A DNA stretch of 42,517 nucleotides from Pseudonocardiales bacterium. GTDB taxonomy: Bacteria > Actinomycetota > Actinomycetes > Mycobacteriales > Pseudonocardiaceae. Below the pieces are notes generated by a model. The model was not told where the DNA came from and ran no database searches. It saw only the letters and a list, made by a program, of their open reading frames with translations. Position numbers and translations under genes: made by a program. Positions 1 to 8,289 of this stretch are shown piece after piece. Where the stretch lies: assembly GCA_019241525.1 (NCBI GenBank), contig JAFAWY010000053.1:1-42517 (forward strand), written 5' to 3'. Positions within the stretch are counted from its first letter, which is position 1. The number at the start of each line of letters is the position of its first letter.

Positions 1-1026
1 GCCGAGGCCGGCCAGCACGGTGGATTCCAGAAGGAACTGTTCCAGGATCGCGCGGCTGGTGGCACCGATGGCTTTGCGGATGCCGATCTCGCGGGTTCGT
101 TCGGTCACCGAGACCAGCATGATGTTCAGCACCCCGATGCCCCCGACAACCAGCGACAGCCCGGCCACAGCCGGCGTGAACAGCACCAGGATCGTCACGA
201 TCTGGTTGAAGCTGGCCAGCCGCGACCCCAGAGACTGAATCTGGAAATCGCGCATCTGAGGGTCGGCGATGTGATGGCGGGCATCCAAGATGCGGTTGAT
301 CTCAGCCATCGCGGCGGGCACCCTGGCCTGCTGGGTGGCTTGCACGGTGATCTGGTTGACCTGGTCGCCGGTGCTGCCGATGCCCAAGCCGATGAGGTAG
401 CGGCGGGTCGTTCCCAACGGGACGACTGCGGTGTTGTCCTGCTGCTGACCGTAGCTGGCCATCACTCCGATGACCCGCAGCAGCACATGGTTGATCTGCA
501 CGGTCTGATCCAGCGCCGCGGCCGGGTCGCGACCGAACAGGGTGCGCGCGACGCTGGGGCCAAGGACCACAACCTTGGCCGCCGAACTGGCCTGGTTTTC
601 GTCAAAGAAGGACCCGGCGGTGAGGGCGCGGTTGTTGGTGATAACCCACTGGTCGGTGGTCCCAATGACATTGCCGGAGAGAAATTGCGCCGAGCCGGTC
701 TGGATAGTGGTGGTGCCAGTGGAACCCGCGACAGCCGGGGTGACGGTGGCGATATCAGGCGCATCCTGCAACGCCGCAACGTCAGCCTCGGTCAGCGGCT
801 GCGCAGTCGGTGCTCCCGGAACGTCAGCAGCCTTGGGCACGATGGTGATGTTGTTGGAGATCGGTTCGATGCGGGCATCGACGGCGTTTCGCACCCCAAG
901 TCCGCATGCGGACAGCAAGACCACCGCCGAGACGCCGATGATCAGACCAAGCATGGTCAGCGCGGAGCGCAGCCGGTGAGCGCGCACCGCGCGCAGCGCG
1001 ATAATGAACGCCTCTTTCAGGCTCAT
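1..1026 (-). CDS. MacB/FtsX-type ABC transporter permease (C-terminus outside window)
   Basis: Integral-membrane permease subunit of a MacAB-like ABC transporter, expected to couple cytoplasmic ATP hydrolysis to export or to extracytoplasmic mechanotransmission. The visible 342 codons start at ATG 1026, with GGAAGG about ten bases upstream. The N-terminus has the family's first helix with LGLIIGVSAVV. A large extracytoplasmic MacB-PCD-like domain follows (about residues 45-250, rich in Thr and Gln). A second helix near residue 285 leads into the FtsX signature ERTREIGIRKAIGAT (about 308-322). The reading frame stays open to base 1, so the last helices and the stop lie outside. No ATPase or MacA gene is visible upstream, so the partner is probably further downstream on this strand. 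It follows the efflux gene at 1205-2872 by 178 bases and may have its own promoter. The substrate cannot be told. Confidence 0.88.
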   Translation of the reverse strand, partial: MSLKEAFIIALRAVRAHRLRSALTMLGLIIGVSAVVLLSACGLGVRNAVDARIEPISNNITIVPKAADVPGAPTAQPLTEADVAALQDAPDIATVTPAVAGSTGTTTIQTGSAQFLSGNVIGTTDQWVITNNRALTAGSFFDENQASSAAKVVVLGPSVARTLFGRDPAAALDQTVQINHVLLRVIGVMASYGQQQDNTAVVPLGTTRRYLIGLGIGSTGDQVNQITVQATQQARVPAAMAEINRILDARHHIADPQMRDFQIQSLGSRLASFNQIVTILVLFTPAVAGLSLVVGGIGVLNIMLVSVTERTREIGIRKAIGATSRAILEQFLLESTVLAGLG

Positions 1027-1204
1027 CGGGCGCACCTTCCATCCACACTCAGAGTTGCCGACCGCACACCCAGGAAGTACCTGTTATGGGCGTCACATGC
1101 AAGGAATCCAGCGAATCTCCAGGAAGTTCGCAGCGTATTCCCATGTTGATCATAAGGACTCAAATGATTGCCGGCTACTATGCACGGAAAATGACGCAAC
1201 AGGG

Positions 1205-2872
1205 CTAGCCGGGTCTATTTGCGCCCTCCTGATCGGGCGCCGGGAGGGTAATCTGCGAGCCGGGCTGGCCGTCGTTGCCGAATTTCCCGTCGGAAGAGGG
1301 GACGGTTTGCTGCGTGGTCGGCCGGGAACCAACTGCCGAGCTCGTCACCGCAGGCCCCGATCGAAGCAGTAATGCTCCCAAGGCAGCCAGACCACTGATT
1401 CCAGTGGCGATCAAGAATAGGTCGTCGATGGCACCCACAAAAACGTGTTGCTGGGTCTGCTGGTAGACGGCATAGATGCTTAACCAGTCGGGAACTGATG
1501 GGCCACCAATGTGCGGTGTAGGGGTATTGGCGGGAACGAGAGCGGCGCGTCCGGCGAGTTGTTCAGCTCTCTGGCTGGTGAGGATGGCGGTGAGCACAGC
1601 CAGCCCGATCGCGCCCGAAACGCGTTGGACGACGTTGTTCAGGGCGCTGGCGGCGCTGGTTCGGTTGAGCGGGATGACCGCGACCCCTCCGGTCAAGATG
1701 GGCATGAAAGCGAGGCCGAGTCCCGCTCCGAGCAGTGTCATCAACCACATGACCTGCTGACGGGCGGTATCGACGGTGAGAGTGTGGAGCAGGTAGGTGC
1801 TGACGGCCACGGTGGTGAGGCCGATGGTCGCCGGCCAGCGAGGTCCGATGCGGTCATAGATCCGGCCGGCCAGCGGCATGAGCACCGCCATCACTGCCGC
1901 TTGCGGTAACACGGTAAGCCCGGCGTCAAATGCGCCCCATCCTTGAACTAGTTGCAGGAACTGTGGAACGTAGAACAAGATCCCGTACATGACCGTCATC
2001 AGCACGGCGATCAGCACCAATGAGTTCGTGTAAGGAAAGTAGCGGAATATCCGGATGTCCAGCAACGGGTCGTCGACTTCGAGCTCAATCACCACAAACA
2101 ACGCCAGGCTGAGGATGCTATAAGTGAACAAGCCCAGGACTTGGTAGGAGCCCCAACCCCAGTTCTCACCTTCAGAAGTTGCCAGCAGCAGCGTGAACAA
2201 CCCGCTGCCCACGGTGAGGAAGCCTAGGGCGTCGAAACGTCGTCCCGCCAAGCGGGGGAATTGCGGCAACACCAATGTTGCGGCCAGCGCACCCAGGATA
2301 CCGATCGGTACGTTGATGTAGAAAATCAGCCGCCAGTTGACGTATTCCACCAGGTACCCGCCCAATACGGGTCCGATTCCGGGAGCGAACACGATCCCGA
2401 GCCCGTACAGGCCCATGGCGGCTCCCAGCTGGTGGCGGGGGACAATCCGCAACAATATGGCCAGGGTGATCACCGGCAGGATGCCGCCGGGGATCGCTTG
2501 CAGTATCCGGAAAATCACCAGGCCGTTCAGGTTTCCGGCAAGTCCACACAACGCCGACCCGGCGGCGAATGCCAGCAGCGCGAGGTTGTACAGCTGTTTT
2601 AATCCAACCCGGTCCCCGAGCCATGCGGTGATCGGCACCACCACACCCAAGGTTAATGTATAACCAGTAACCACCCACTCCACATCGTCGGTGGTGCCCC
2701 CAAACTCGTTCTGGATGGTGGGGATGGCCACGTTGACGATACTGGTGTCAAGCACCGACATGAACATTCCGATGATGAGCACCAGCAGGGGCAATCCCCA
2801 TCCGTTTTGAGCGTCCTGCCTGGCGGCCGCTGCACCGGTGGGCCGAACTGGTGCCCTCGCAGGCGAGCTCAC
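1205..2872 (-). CDS. DHA2-family drug:H+ antiporter (EmrB/QacA type MFS)
   Basis: Proton-driven multidrug exporter of the 14-helix DHA2 branch, in the cytoplasmic membrane. The 555-residue protein has a short hydrophilic N-terminus and then the classical first helix with MSVLDTSIVNVAIPTI (about residues 37-52), the hallmark motif D1 of EmrB/QacA proteins. Motif A (WLGDRVGLKQLY) and motif C (GPVLGGYLVEYVNWRLIF) follow. The length fits the family. The last 60 residues are a polar cytoplasmic tail rich in Ser, Gln and Pro. The GTG start at 2872 has GGAG about eight bases upstream. No TetR or MarR regulator is adjacent, although such exporters often have one. A possible -10 (TAGAAT, minus strand, 2913-2918) sits 41 bases upstream of the start. 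Confidence 0.93.
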   Translation of the reverse strand: MSSPARAPVRPTGAAAARQDAQNGWGLPLLVLIIGMFMSVLDTSIVNVAIPTIQNEFGGTTDDVEWVVTGYTLTLGVVVPITAWLGDRVGLKQLYNLALLAFAAGSALCGLAGNLNGLVIFRILQAIPGGILPVITLAILLRIVPRHQLGAAMGLYGLGIVFAPGIGPVLGGYLVEYVNWRLIFYINVPIGILGALAATLVLPQFPRLAGRRFDALGFLTVGSGLFTLLLATSEGENWGWGSYQVLGLFTYSILSLALFVVIELEVDDPLLDIRIFRYFPYTNSLVLIAVLMTVMYGILFYVPQFLQLVQGWGAFDAGLTVLPQAAVMAVLMPLAGRIYDRIGPRWPATIGLTTVAVSTYLLHTLTVDTARQQVMWLMTLLGAGLGLAFMPILTGGVAVIPLNRTSAASALNNVVQRVSGAIGLAVLTAILTSQRAEQLAGRAALVPANTPTPHIGGPSVPDWLSIYAVYQQTQQHVFVGAIDDLFLIATGISGLAALGALLLRSGPAVTSSAVGSRPTTQQTVPSSDGKFGNDGQPGSQITLPAPDQEGANRPG

Positions 2873-3272
2873 CTGCAGCTCCGTAGAGTGCTCCGTCGCT
2901 CACCCGCCGACAATTCTACTTGCTTCATACAACTAACGTAACACTTTTATATGCGTCGGCAATGTGGCAGACGTTTTCCAGCAGTTCTTGCACTGAAAGC
3001 GAAAAACTGGCTACTGACCGTGTCGAAATTGATCGAAATTGCCCATCGGCGGGCATTGCGTGACTGCGCCACGGATCTGCTGGGAACCCCCTACCGGTGT
3101 CCGCCGATCAGATCTCGCACCGACGTCAGCTTGCTCCGGCGTGCTGAGTCGCGGTGGGGGGACCAATGAGGTTTAGTTCAGCGGCTGTAGGGGCATGGCA
3201 TGACGGCTCGGCGACGGGCGAGTGGTCACCAACATCATCGAAAGGGAGCCGGGACGGCGGGGAGGTGTCGCG
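2873..3272. other. Divergent intergenic region with short direct repeat
   Basis: No convincing gene lies in these 400 bases between the minus-strand efflux gene and the plus-strand small protein. It should hold promoters for both. On the minus strand TAGAAT at 2913-2918 is a possible -10 for the exporter. A nine-base direct repeat, TCGAAATTG, occurs at 3023-3031 and 3033-3041, a period of ten bases or about one helical turn, so it could be a regulator site. Short ORFs here lack family features. Confidence 0.4.
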
Positions 3273-3590
3273 GTGGATCGAGTGCTGGGTGAGGTGCTCC
3301 GGGCAGCGGTGTGGGATCGGCTGCATTCGCTCGAGGAAGTGGCAAACTGCGCTGACGACGACTCAGTGCTGGTGGTAGTGCGCAGCGAGCTGCCTCGATT
3401 GGTCGCTGGGTGGCGAGCCGTGCTGGCCGATCATTCACCGGATATCCGGGGTCACTGCCCGGCATGCTCGAGCTTCTGGCGCCCCTGGGTAGCGCCGTGC
3501 ACAGTCTGGCTGTCCGCGTACAAGCACCTGGTCTACGCCGAGAGCTTGAGCTCGGAACAGTTTGAAGAGTCGGCCGCGTCGAGAAGTTGA
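3273..3590 (+). CDS. Small zinc-finger-like actinobacterial protein, function unknown
   Basis: A 105-residue protein of unknown function. I chose the GTG at 3273 because GGAGG (3261-3265) sits seven bases before it. An upstream start at 3222 would add 17 residues of poor composition. The N-terminal half is amphipathic helix (MDRVLGEVLRAAVWDRL). The centre carries GHCPACSSFWRPWVAPCTVW, with a CxxC and a further Cys. This resembles small actinobacterial hypotheticals with a His-Cys-x-x-Cys then Pro-Cys-x-x-Trp pattern, so metal binding is an inference from residue spacing. There are no membrane segments. It stands alone upstream of the redox two-component unit and shares its strand. A role cannot be assigned. 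Confidence 0.6.
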   Translation: MDRVLGEVLRAAVWDRLHSLEEVANCADDDSVLVVVRSELPRLVAGWRAVLADHSPDIRGHCPACSSFWRPWVAPCTVWLSAYKHLVYAESLSSEQFEESAASRS

Positions 3591-3699
3591 CCCCTCCGGT
3601 GCGCGAAACCACGTTGAGCGCACTCTCCCCTCGGCGCTACTGGCGCAAGTGCTGCGAGTAGCACTCCGGGATCACGCCGTAGCCACCCGCATTAGCTAA

Positions 3700-3720
3700 A
3701 TACTTCTACTCTTGAAGTAT
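3700..3720. promoter_or_regulatory. Perfect inverted repeat, candidate operator of redox signalling operon
   Basis: ATACTTC (3700-3706) and GAAGTAT (3714-3720) form a perfect seven-base inverted repeat around a seven-base spacer. It is A+T-rich in an otherwise GC-rich window and lies 52 bases upstream of the GTG start at 3773. The half-site spacing of about 14 bases centre to centre and the position fit a dimeric regulator binding the promoter. The DNA-binding protein is unknown. Neither protein of the downstream pair has a DNA-binding domain, so autoregulation by them directly is unlikely. Confidence 0.45.
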
Positions 3721-3772
3721 CGAGCCAAGCCATGGCTGATGGCGGGCACGGCATTAGGGGGCATTCGCCAAG

Positions 3773-5440
3773 GTGACCCAGATCGCCAAACCGGTGTTGT
3801 TGACGGTAGACGATGACCCAGGTGTGTCCCGGGCGGTGGCGCGGGACCTGCGTCGCCGTTACGGCGAGCAATATCGGGTGGTCCGGGCCGAGTCCGCGCT
3901 GGATGGCCTGGACGCGCTGAAAGAGATCAAACGCCGCGGTGAACCGGTCGCGGTGATCCTGGCGGATTACCGGATGCCGCAGCTCAACGGCATCGAGTTC
4001 CTCGAGCAGGCGATGGACCTGTTTCCCCGGGCTCGCCGGGCGCTGCTGACGGCCTACGCCGACACCGATGCGGCAATCCAGGCCATCAACGTCGTCGACG
4101 TGGACCACTACCTGCTCAAACCGTGGGATCCCCCGGACGAAAAGCTCTACCCGGTGGTGGATGCGCTGGTGGAAATGTGGCGCGCCGTCGGGGACACCAG
4201 CGTCGAGGAAACCAAGGTGGTGGGGCACCGGTGGTCGGCGCCGTCATTCAAGGTGCGGGATTTCCTGGCCCGCAACGCGGTTCCCTACCGCTGGTTCAGC
4301 GTGGAGGAACCGGAGGGCCAACGGCTTCTCGACGCAGCCGGGTTGGGTCCCGCGGACATCCCCGTGGTGATCACGCCGGAGGGTCATTCCCTGCGCCAGC
4401 CCACCGGCGGGGAGATCGCTGCCGCGGTGGGGCTGTCCACGCAGCCGGCGGCCGAATTTTATGACTTGATCGTGGTCGGTGCCGGTCCGGCCGGTTTGGG
4501 TGCGGCGGTCTACGGCGCCTCGGAGGGGCTGCGCACGGTGCTGGTGGAGCGCCTGGCCAGTGGTGGCCAGGCCGGGCAGAGCTCGCGCATCGAGAACTAC
4601 CTGGGTTTTCCCGACGGGGTCTCGGGCGCGCAGCTGACCGACCGGGCCCGCCGGCAGGCGCAGAAGTTCGGCGCGGAGGCGTTGTCAGCCCGCGATGTCG
4701 TCGGGTTGGCGGCCCGTGGATCATCACGGGTGGTGCAGTTCGGTGACGGCAGCGAACTCGCCGCGCACGCCGTGGTGCTTGCCACCGGCGTGTCCTACCG
4801 CGCGCTGAACGCGCCCGGCGTCGCCCAGCTCACCGGCCGCGGCGTCTACTACGGCTCGGCGATGACCGAGGCCGCTGCCTGCGCCGGTCAGGACGTCTAC
4901 GTGGTCGGGGGCGCCAACTCCGCCGGCCAGGCCGCGGTGTTCTTCTCCCGCCACGCCCGTCGGGTGGTCTTGCTGGTGCGCGGCGACACCCTCACCACGT
5001 CGATGTCGCATTACCTCGTCCAGCAGTTGGCCACGCTGGACAACGTCACGATACGCACTTGTACCCAAGTTGTTGCGGCGCACGGTGATGAGCACCTGGA
5101 TGGCCTGACCCTGCGTGATACTCGTGCTGCCGCTACCGAAGACGTTGCCACCGAGCACCTGTTCATCTTCATCGGTGCAGCGCCGCGGACCGACTGGTTG
5201 GACGGGGTGGTAGCCCGGGATTCGCGTGGATTTATCAGGACCGGCCCGGATTTACTGGTCGACGGGCGCCGCCCACCCGGGTGGGGCTTGGACCGTGACC
5301 CCTACTACCTCGAATCCAGCCTGCCGGGGGTGTTCGTGGCCGGTGATGTGCGCGCCGAGTCCGTCAAGCGGGTCGCCTCTGCCGTCGGCGAGGGAGCCAT
5401 GGCGGTGACGTTGGTGCACCGCTACCTGGAGGACCAATGA
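3773..5440 (+). CDS. Response regulator-glutaredoxin-like-thioredoxin reductase-like fusion
   Basis: A 555-residue soluble signalling flavoprotein with three domains. Residues 1-135 are a CheY-like receiver with acidic pair D13/D14, phosphoacceptor D65 in ADYRMP, T93 and K116. Residues 145-222 look like a glutaredoxin fold, but the usual CPxC is replaced by WSAPS (154-158). Residues 230-555 are an FAD/NAD(P)H two-dinucleotide fold with GAGPAG (236-241), GGQAGQSSRIENYLGFP (264-280), a second nucleotide motif GGANSAG (379-385) and the C-terminal GVFVAGDV. The thioredoxin-reductase CxxC is absent: its place holds AAACAGQ, with a single C370. There is no DNA-binding output domain. The GTG start at 3773 follows a purine-rich AGGGGG (3756-3761). 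The stop overlaps the kinase start by four bases (ATGA), so the pair is co-translated. I infer that phosphorylation tunes an NAD(P)H-dependent redox activity. Confidence 0.92.
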   Translation: MTQIAKPVLLTVDDDPGVSRAVARDLRRRYGEQYRVVRAESALDGLDALKEIKRRGEPVAVILADYRMPQLNGIEFLEQAMDLFPRARRALLTAYADTDAAIQAINVVDVDHYLLKPWDPPDEKLYPVVDALVEMWRAVGDTSVEETKVVGHRWSAPSFKVRDFLARNAVPYRWFSVEEPEGQRLLDAAGLGPADIPVVITPEGHSLRQPTGGEIAAAVGLSTQPAAEFYDLIVVGAGPAGLGAAVYGASEGLRTVLVERLASGGQAGQSSRIENYLGFPDGVSGAQLTDRARRQAQKFGAEALSARDVVGLAARGSSRVVQFGDGSELAAHAVVLATGVSYRALNAPGVAQLTGRGVYYGSAMTEAAACAGQDVYVVGGANSAGQAAVFFSRHARRVVLLVRGDTLTTSMSHYLVQQLATLDNVTIRTCTQVVAAHGDEHLDGLTLRDTRAAATEDVATEHLFIFIGAAPRTDWLDGVVARDSRGFIRTGPDLLVDGRRPPGWGLDRDPYYLESSLPGVFVAGDVRAESVKRVASAVGEGAMAVTLVHRYLEDQ

Positions 5441-6873
5441 CCAGTACTGCCCCGCGGCTGTCCCGCACGGAACTGCGTGAACTGTTTCTGTTCGCCGACT
5501 TGACCGATACCCAGCTGGACTGGGTGCGTGACCATGGCGACATCGTGCCGGTCAGCAACGGCGAAGTCGTTGTCCGTGAAGGTGAGCCGGCCCGCTGCTT
5601 TTACGTGCTGCTGTCGGGCACGATCCGGATGACCCGGTTGGTTTCCGGCGAGGAGGTGGAGATCACCCGCACCGACCAGCTCGGGGCCTACTTCGGTGCG
5701 GTGCAGTTCTACCTCGGTGATCAGGTTGACCAGATCTACTCGGCGTCAGTGCGGGCGCTGTCCGATGGCACGGTTCTGGCGCTGCCCAGCCGCGAGTTCC
5801 GTGAGGTGTTCCACCACTGGTACCCGATGGCGGTGCACCTGCTGCAGGGCTTGTTCGTCGGCCTGGCCAATACCAACGCCTTGGTCGGGCAACGCGAACG
5901 GCTGCTGGCTTTGGGCAAGCTGTCCGCAGGGCTGACTCACGAGCTGAACAATCCGGCGGCCGCGGCCAGCCGGGCGGCCGAGACATTGCGGGAGCGGTTG
6001 GCCGGGATGCGGCACAAGCTGGCCGCGCTCGCCCAGGGCCGGCTGGACAAGACCATGCTGTGCTCCCTGACCGAACTGCAAGATCGATTCGTGGAGTTCG
6101 GGGACAGCGCGCCAACGCTGACCGCGCTGCAGACCGGTGACCTTGAAGACGAGCTGGCCGACTGGCTCGACGACCACCAGATCAGCCAGGGTTGGGATTT
6201 GGCGGCGGTGTTCGTGGCAGGCGGGCTACGGGTGCCCGACCTGGAGGAAGTTGCCTCCGCCGTGCCCGACGAGTCGCTGGAGGGCGCGCTGCGCTGGCTG
6301 GCCTACACGGTGGAAACCGAAAACCTGCTCCGCGAGATCGGCGACGCCATCGGGCGGATCACCGCGCTGGTGGACGCCGCCAAGCAATACTCCCAGCTGG
6401 ACCGCGCCCCGCACCAGGACATCGACCTGCACGACGGCCTCGATGCCACCCTGGTGATGCTGGCCCGCAAACTCGGTGACGGCATCCGGGTAGTCAAGGA
6501 CTACGACCGCGAGCTACCCGCCATACCCGCCTACCCCGCCGAGCTCAACCAGGTGTGGACCAACCTCATCGTCAACGCCATCGACGCCATGCAGGGACAC
6601 GGCACTCTGACCGTGCATACCGCACGCGATGGTGAGTTCGCCCTGGTCGAGATCGGTGACACCGGATCCGGTATCCCACCCGAAGCCATGCAGCGGATCT
6701 TCGAACCTTTTTTCACCACCAAACCCGTCGGTCAGGGCACCGGGTTGGGGCTCGACGTCAGCTGGCGGGTGGTGGTCAACCGCCACCACGGCGACATTCA
6801 GGTGCAATCCCGCCCTGGTGATACCCGCTTCCAAGTTCGTCTTCCGCTGCGAGAACCGGCGCAAGGGTCGTAA
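5437..6873 (+). CDS. Histidine kinase with N-terminal cyclic-nucleotide-binding domain
   Basis: A 478-residue cytoplasmic sensor kinase, partner of the receiver-reductase fusion it overlaps by four bases. Residues about 13-135 form a CRP/cNMP-binding-like beta-roll (EGEPARCFYVLLSGTIRM, then the phosphate-cassette region GAYFGAVQF), which could bind a nucleotide or another small ligand. The dimerisation/phosphoacceptor box is GKLSAGLTHELNNPAAA with H168. The catalytic ATPase domain has an N box (N376-N380), a G1 box DTGSG (408-412), an F box FEPFFTTKP and a G2 box GQGTGLGL (433-440), so it appears fully active. There are no transmembrane segments, so the signal is intracellular. Between H168 and the ATPase domain lies a long helical insert of about 180 residues. 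The ligand is unknown. Confidence 0.93.
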   Translation: MTSTAPRLSRTELRELFLFADLTDTQLDWVRDHGDIVPVSNGEVVVREGEPARCFYVLLSGTIRMTRLVSGEEVEITRTDQLGAYFGAVQFYLGDQVDQIYSASVRALSDGTVLALPSREFREVFHHWYPMAVHLLQGLFVGLANTNALVGQRERLLALGKLSAGLTHELNNPAAAASRAAETLRERLAGMRHKLAALAQGRLDKTMLCSLTELQDRFVEFGDSAPTLTALQTGDLEDELADWLDDHQISQGWDLAAVFVAGGLRVPDLEEVASAVPDESLEGALRWLAYTVETENLLREIGDAIGRITALVDAAKQYSQLDRAPHQDIDLHDGLDATLVMLARKLGDGIRVVKDYDRELPAIPAYPAELNQVWTNLIVNAIDAMQGHGTLTVHTARDGEFALVEIGDTGSGIPPEAMQRIFEPFFTTKPVGQGTGLGLDVSWRVVVNRHHGDIQVQSRPGDTRFQVRLPLREPAQGS

Positions 6874-6894
6874 GATCTATCGCCGGAGGAGATC

Positions 6895-8250
6895 ATGGGG
6901 GCGAAATCTACGGCGGGCACTGCACCTGGAGCATTGCCGTTGCTCGGTCATACTTTGTCATTGTTGTCTGATCCGCTGAGTTTTTTGACTTCCCTGCCCG
7001 AACACGGCGATTTGGTGCGTATCAGGATCGGTCCTTTGCAAGCGATGGTGGTATGCACGCCAGAGCTGGCTCGCCAGGTTATGCTCAATGACCGCATCTT
7101 TGATAAAGTTGGTCCTATCTTTGACCGCGCCCGAGACGCATTCGGTGACGGCCTCGCCAGCTGCCCACACAGCCGGCACCGACGGCAACGTCGCCTCGTC
7201 CAACCAGCCTTCCACCCGGCGCGATTTCCTGGGTACGCCCAGGTGATGACCAAGCATATCGCCGAGGTCACCGAATCCTGGCAGCATGGCCAGATTCTCG
7301 ACGTCGTCCCCGAGATGATGGCTCTCACTGCGAGGATTGCCGTCGAGACGATGTTCTCTGACGCGCTGGCTCCAGCCGTCCTGCAAGCGGTGCTCGATGA
7401 TTCCGACACGATCCTGTCGGGTATTTACATCCGCACGGTCGTCCCGCCGCCACTGGACAAGTTGCTTATTACGCGGAATCGCCGCTTTGCCCGGGCCCGC
7501 GTCCGCCTGCGTGAAGTCATCAGCGGCGTGATCACCGACCGCCGGACCCACGGGGCCGATCGTGGCGATCTGCTCTCAACGCTGTTGACCGCAGGCGACT
7601 CCAGCGAAGATCAGGGTCTGTCCGATGTCGAGATATTCGATCAAGTTATGACGTTTTTCGTGGCCGGATCAGAAAGCACCGCCAATGCCTTGGCCTGGGC
7701 GGTGTATCTTCTGGCAGGCCATCCCGACGTTGAAAGACAGCTCCACGCCGAAGTCGATGCAGTCCTCGGAGGGGCAGCCGCCCGCTTTGAAGACCTACCG
7801 AAGCTGGAGCTTGCTGGCCGGGTCGTCCTCGAGACTCTGCGGATGTACCCGCCTGGGTGGACGCTGCCTCGCACCGCCGCCACCGATACCCGCCTGGGCG
7901 AGCATTTCATCCCAGCGGGGACCATCTTGGTGTGCAGTCCCTATCTGCTTCACCGCCTTCCTGATCGGTACCCCGAGCCCGACCGCTTCGATCCCGACCG
8001 CTGGGCCGACGGGCACGATGCCCTGCCATCGCGCGAGGCTTTTATCCCCTTCGCCGCTGGGGCGCGCAAGTGCATCGGCGATACGTTCGCCCTCACCGAA
8101 GCCACCTTGGCTCTGGCCACCCTCGCCGCTCGCTGGCGCTTACAGCTGCTTCCCAGCCAGCACATTCGCCCTACGCCATCCGTCGTGTTGCATCCACGTA
8201 GCCTACGGATGCGCGCAATCCAACGAGGCGAGTGGCGCAACGAGCTGTGA
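6895..8250 (+). CDS. Cytochrome P450
   Basis: Soluble bacterial P450 monooxygenase of 451 residues, needing a ferredoxin or ferredoxin-reductase partner that is not encoded nearby. The ATG at 6895 has a strong RBS (GGAGGAG, seven bases upstream). It begins with the proline-rich PGALPLLGH. It carries the C-helix motif RQRRLVQPAFH, the I-helix oxygen-activation motif AGSEST (257-262), ExxR (E313-R316) and the heme-ligand loop FAAGARKCIG with C393. All key residues are present. Overall pattern resembles actinobacterial terpene oxidases (the pentalenene and epi-isozizaene oxygenase branch), but that is from memory of motif style, and no terpene synthase is in the window. It begins 21 bases after the kinase gene, so it may be read through from the signalling operon. 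It converges with the flavoenzyme gene at 8290-10107. Confidence 0.93.
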   Translation: MGAKSTAGTAPGALPLLGHTLSLLSDPLSFLTSLPEHGDLVRIRIGPLQAMVVCTPELARQVMLNDRIFDKVGPIFDRARDAFGDGLASCPHSRHRRQRRLVQPAFHPARFPGYAQVMTKHIAEVTESWQHGQILDVVPEMMALTARIAVETMFSDALAPAVLQAVLDDSDTILSGIYIRTVVPPPLDKLLITRNRRFARARVRLREVISGVITDRRTHGADRGDLLSTLLTAGDSSEDQGLSDVEIFDQVMTFFVAGSESTANALAWAVYLLAGHPDVERQLHAEVDAVLGGAAARFEDLPKLELAGRVVLETLRMYPPGWTLPRTAATDTRLGEHFIPAGTILVCSPYLLHRLPDRYPEPDRFDPDRWADGHDALPSREAFIPFAAGARKCIGDTFALTEATLALATLAARWRLQLLPSQHIRPTPSVVLHPRSLRMRAIQRGEWRNEL

Positions 8251-8289
8251 CCGCTAGCGGCACGAATTGGCTAGTCGGTAAGGGCCCTC

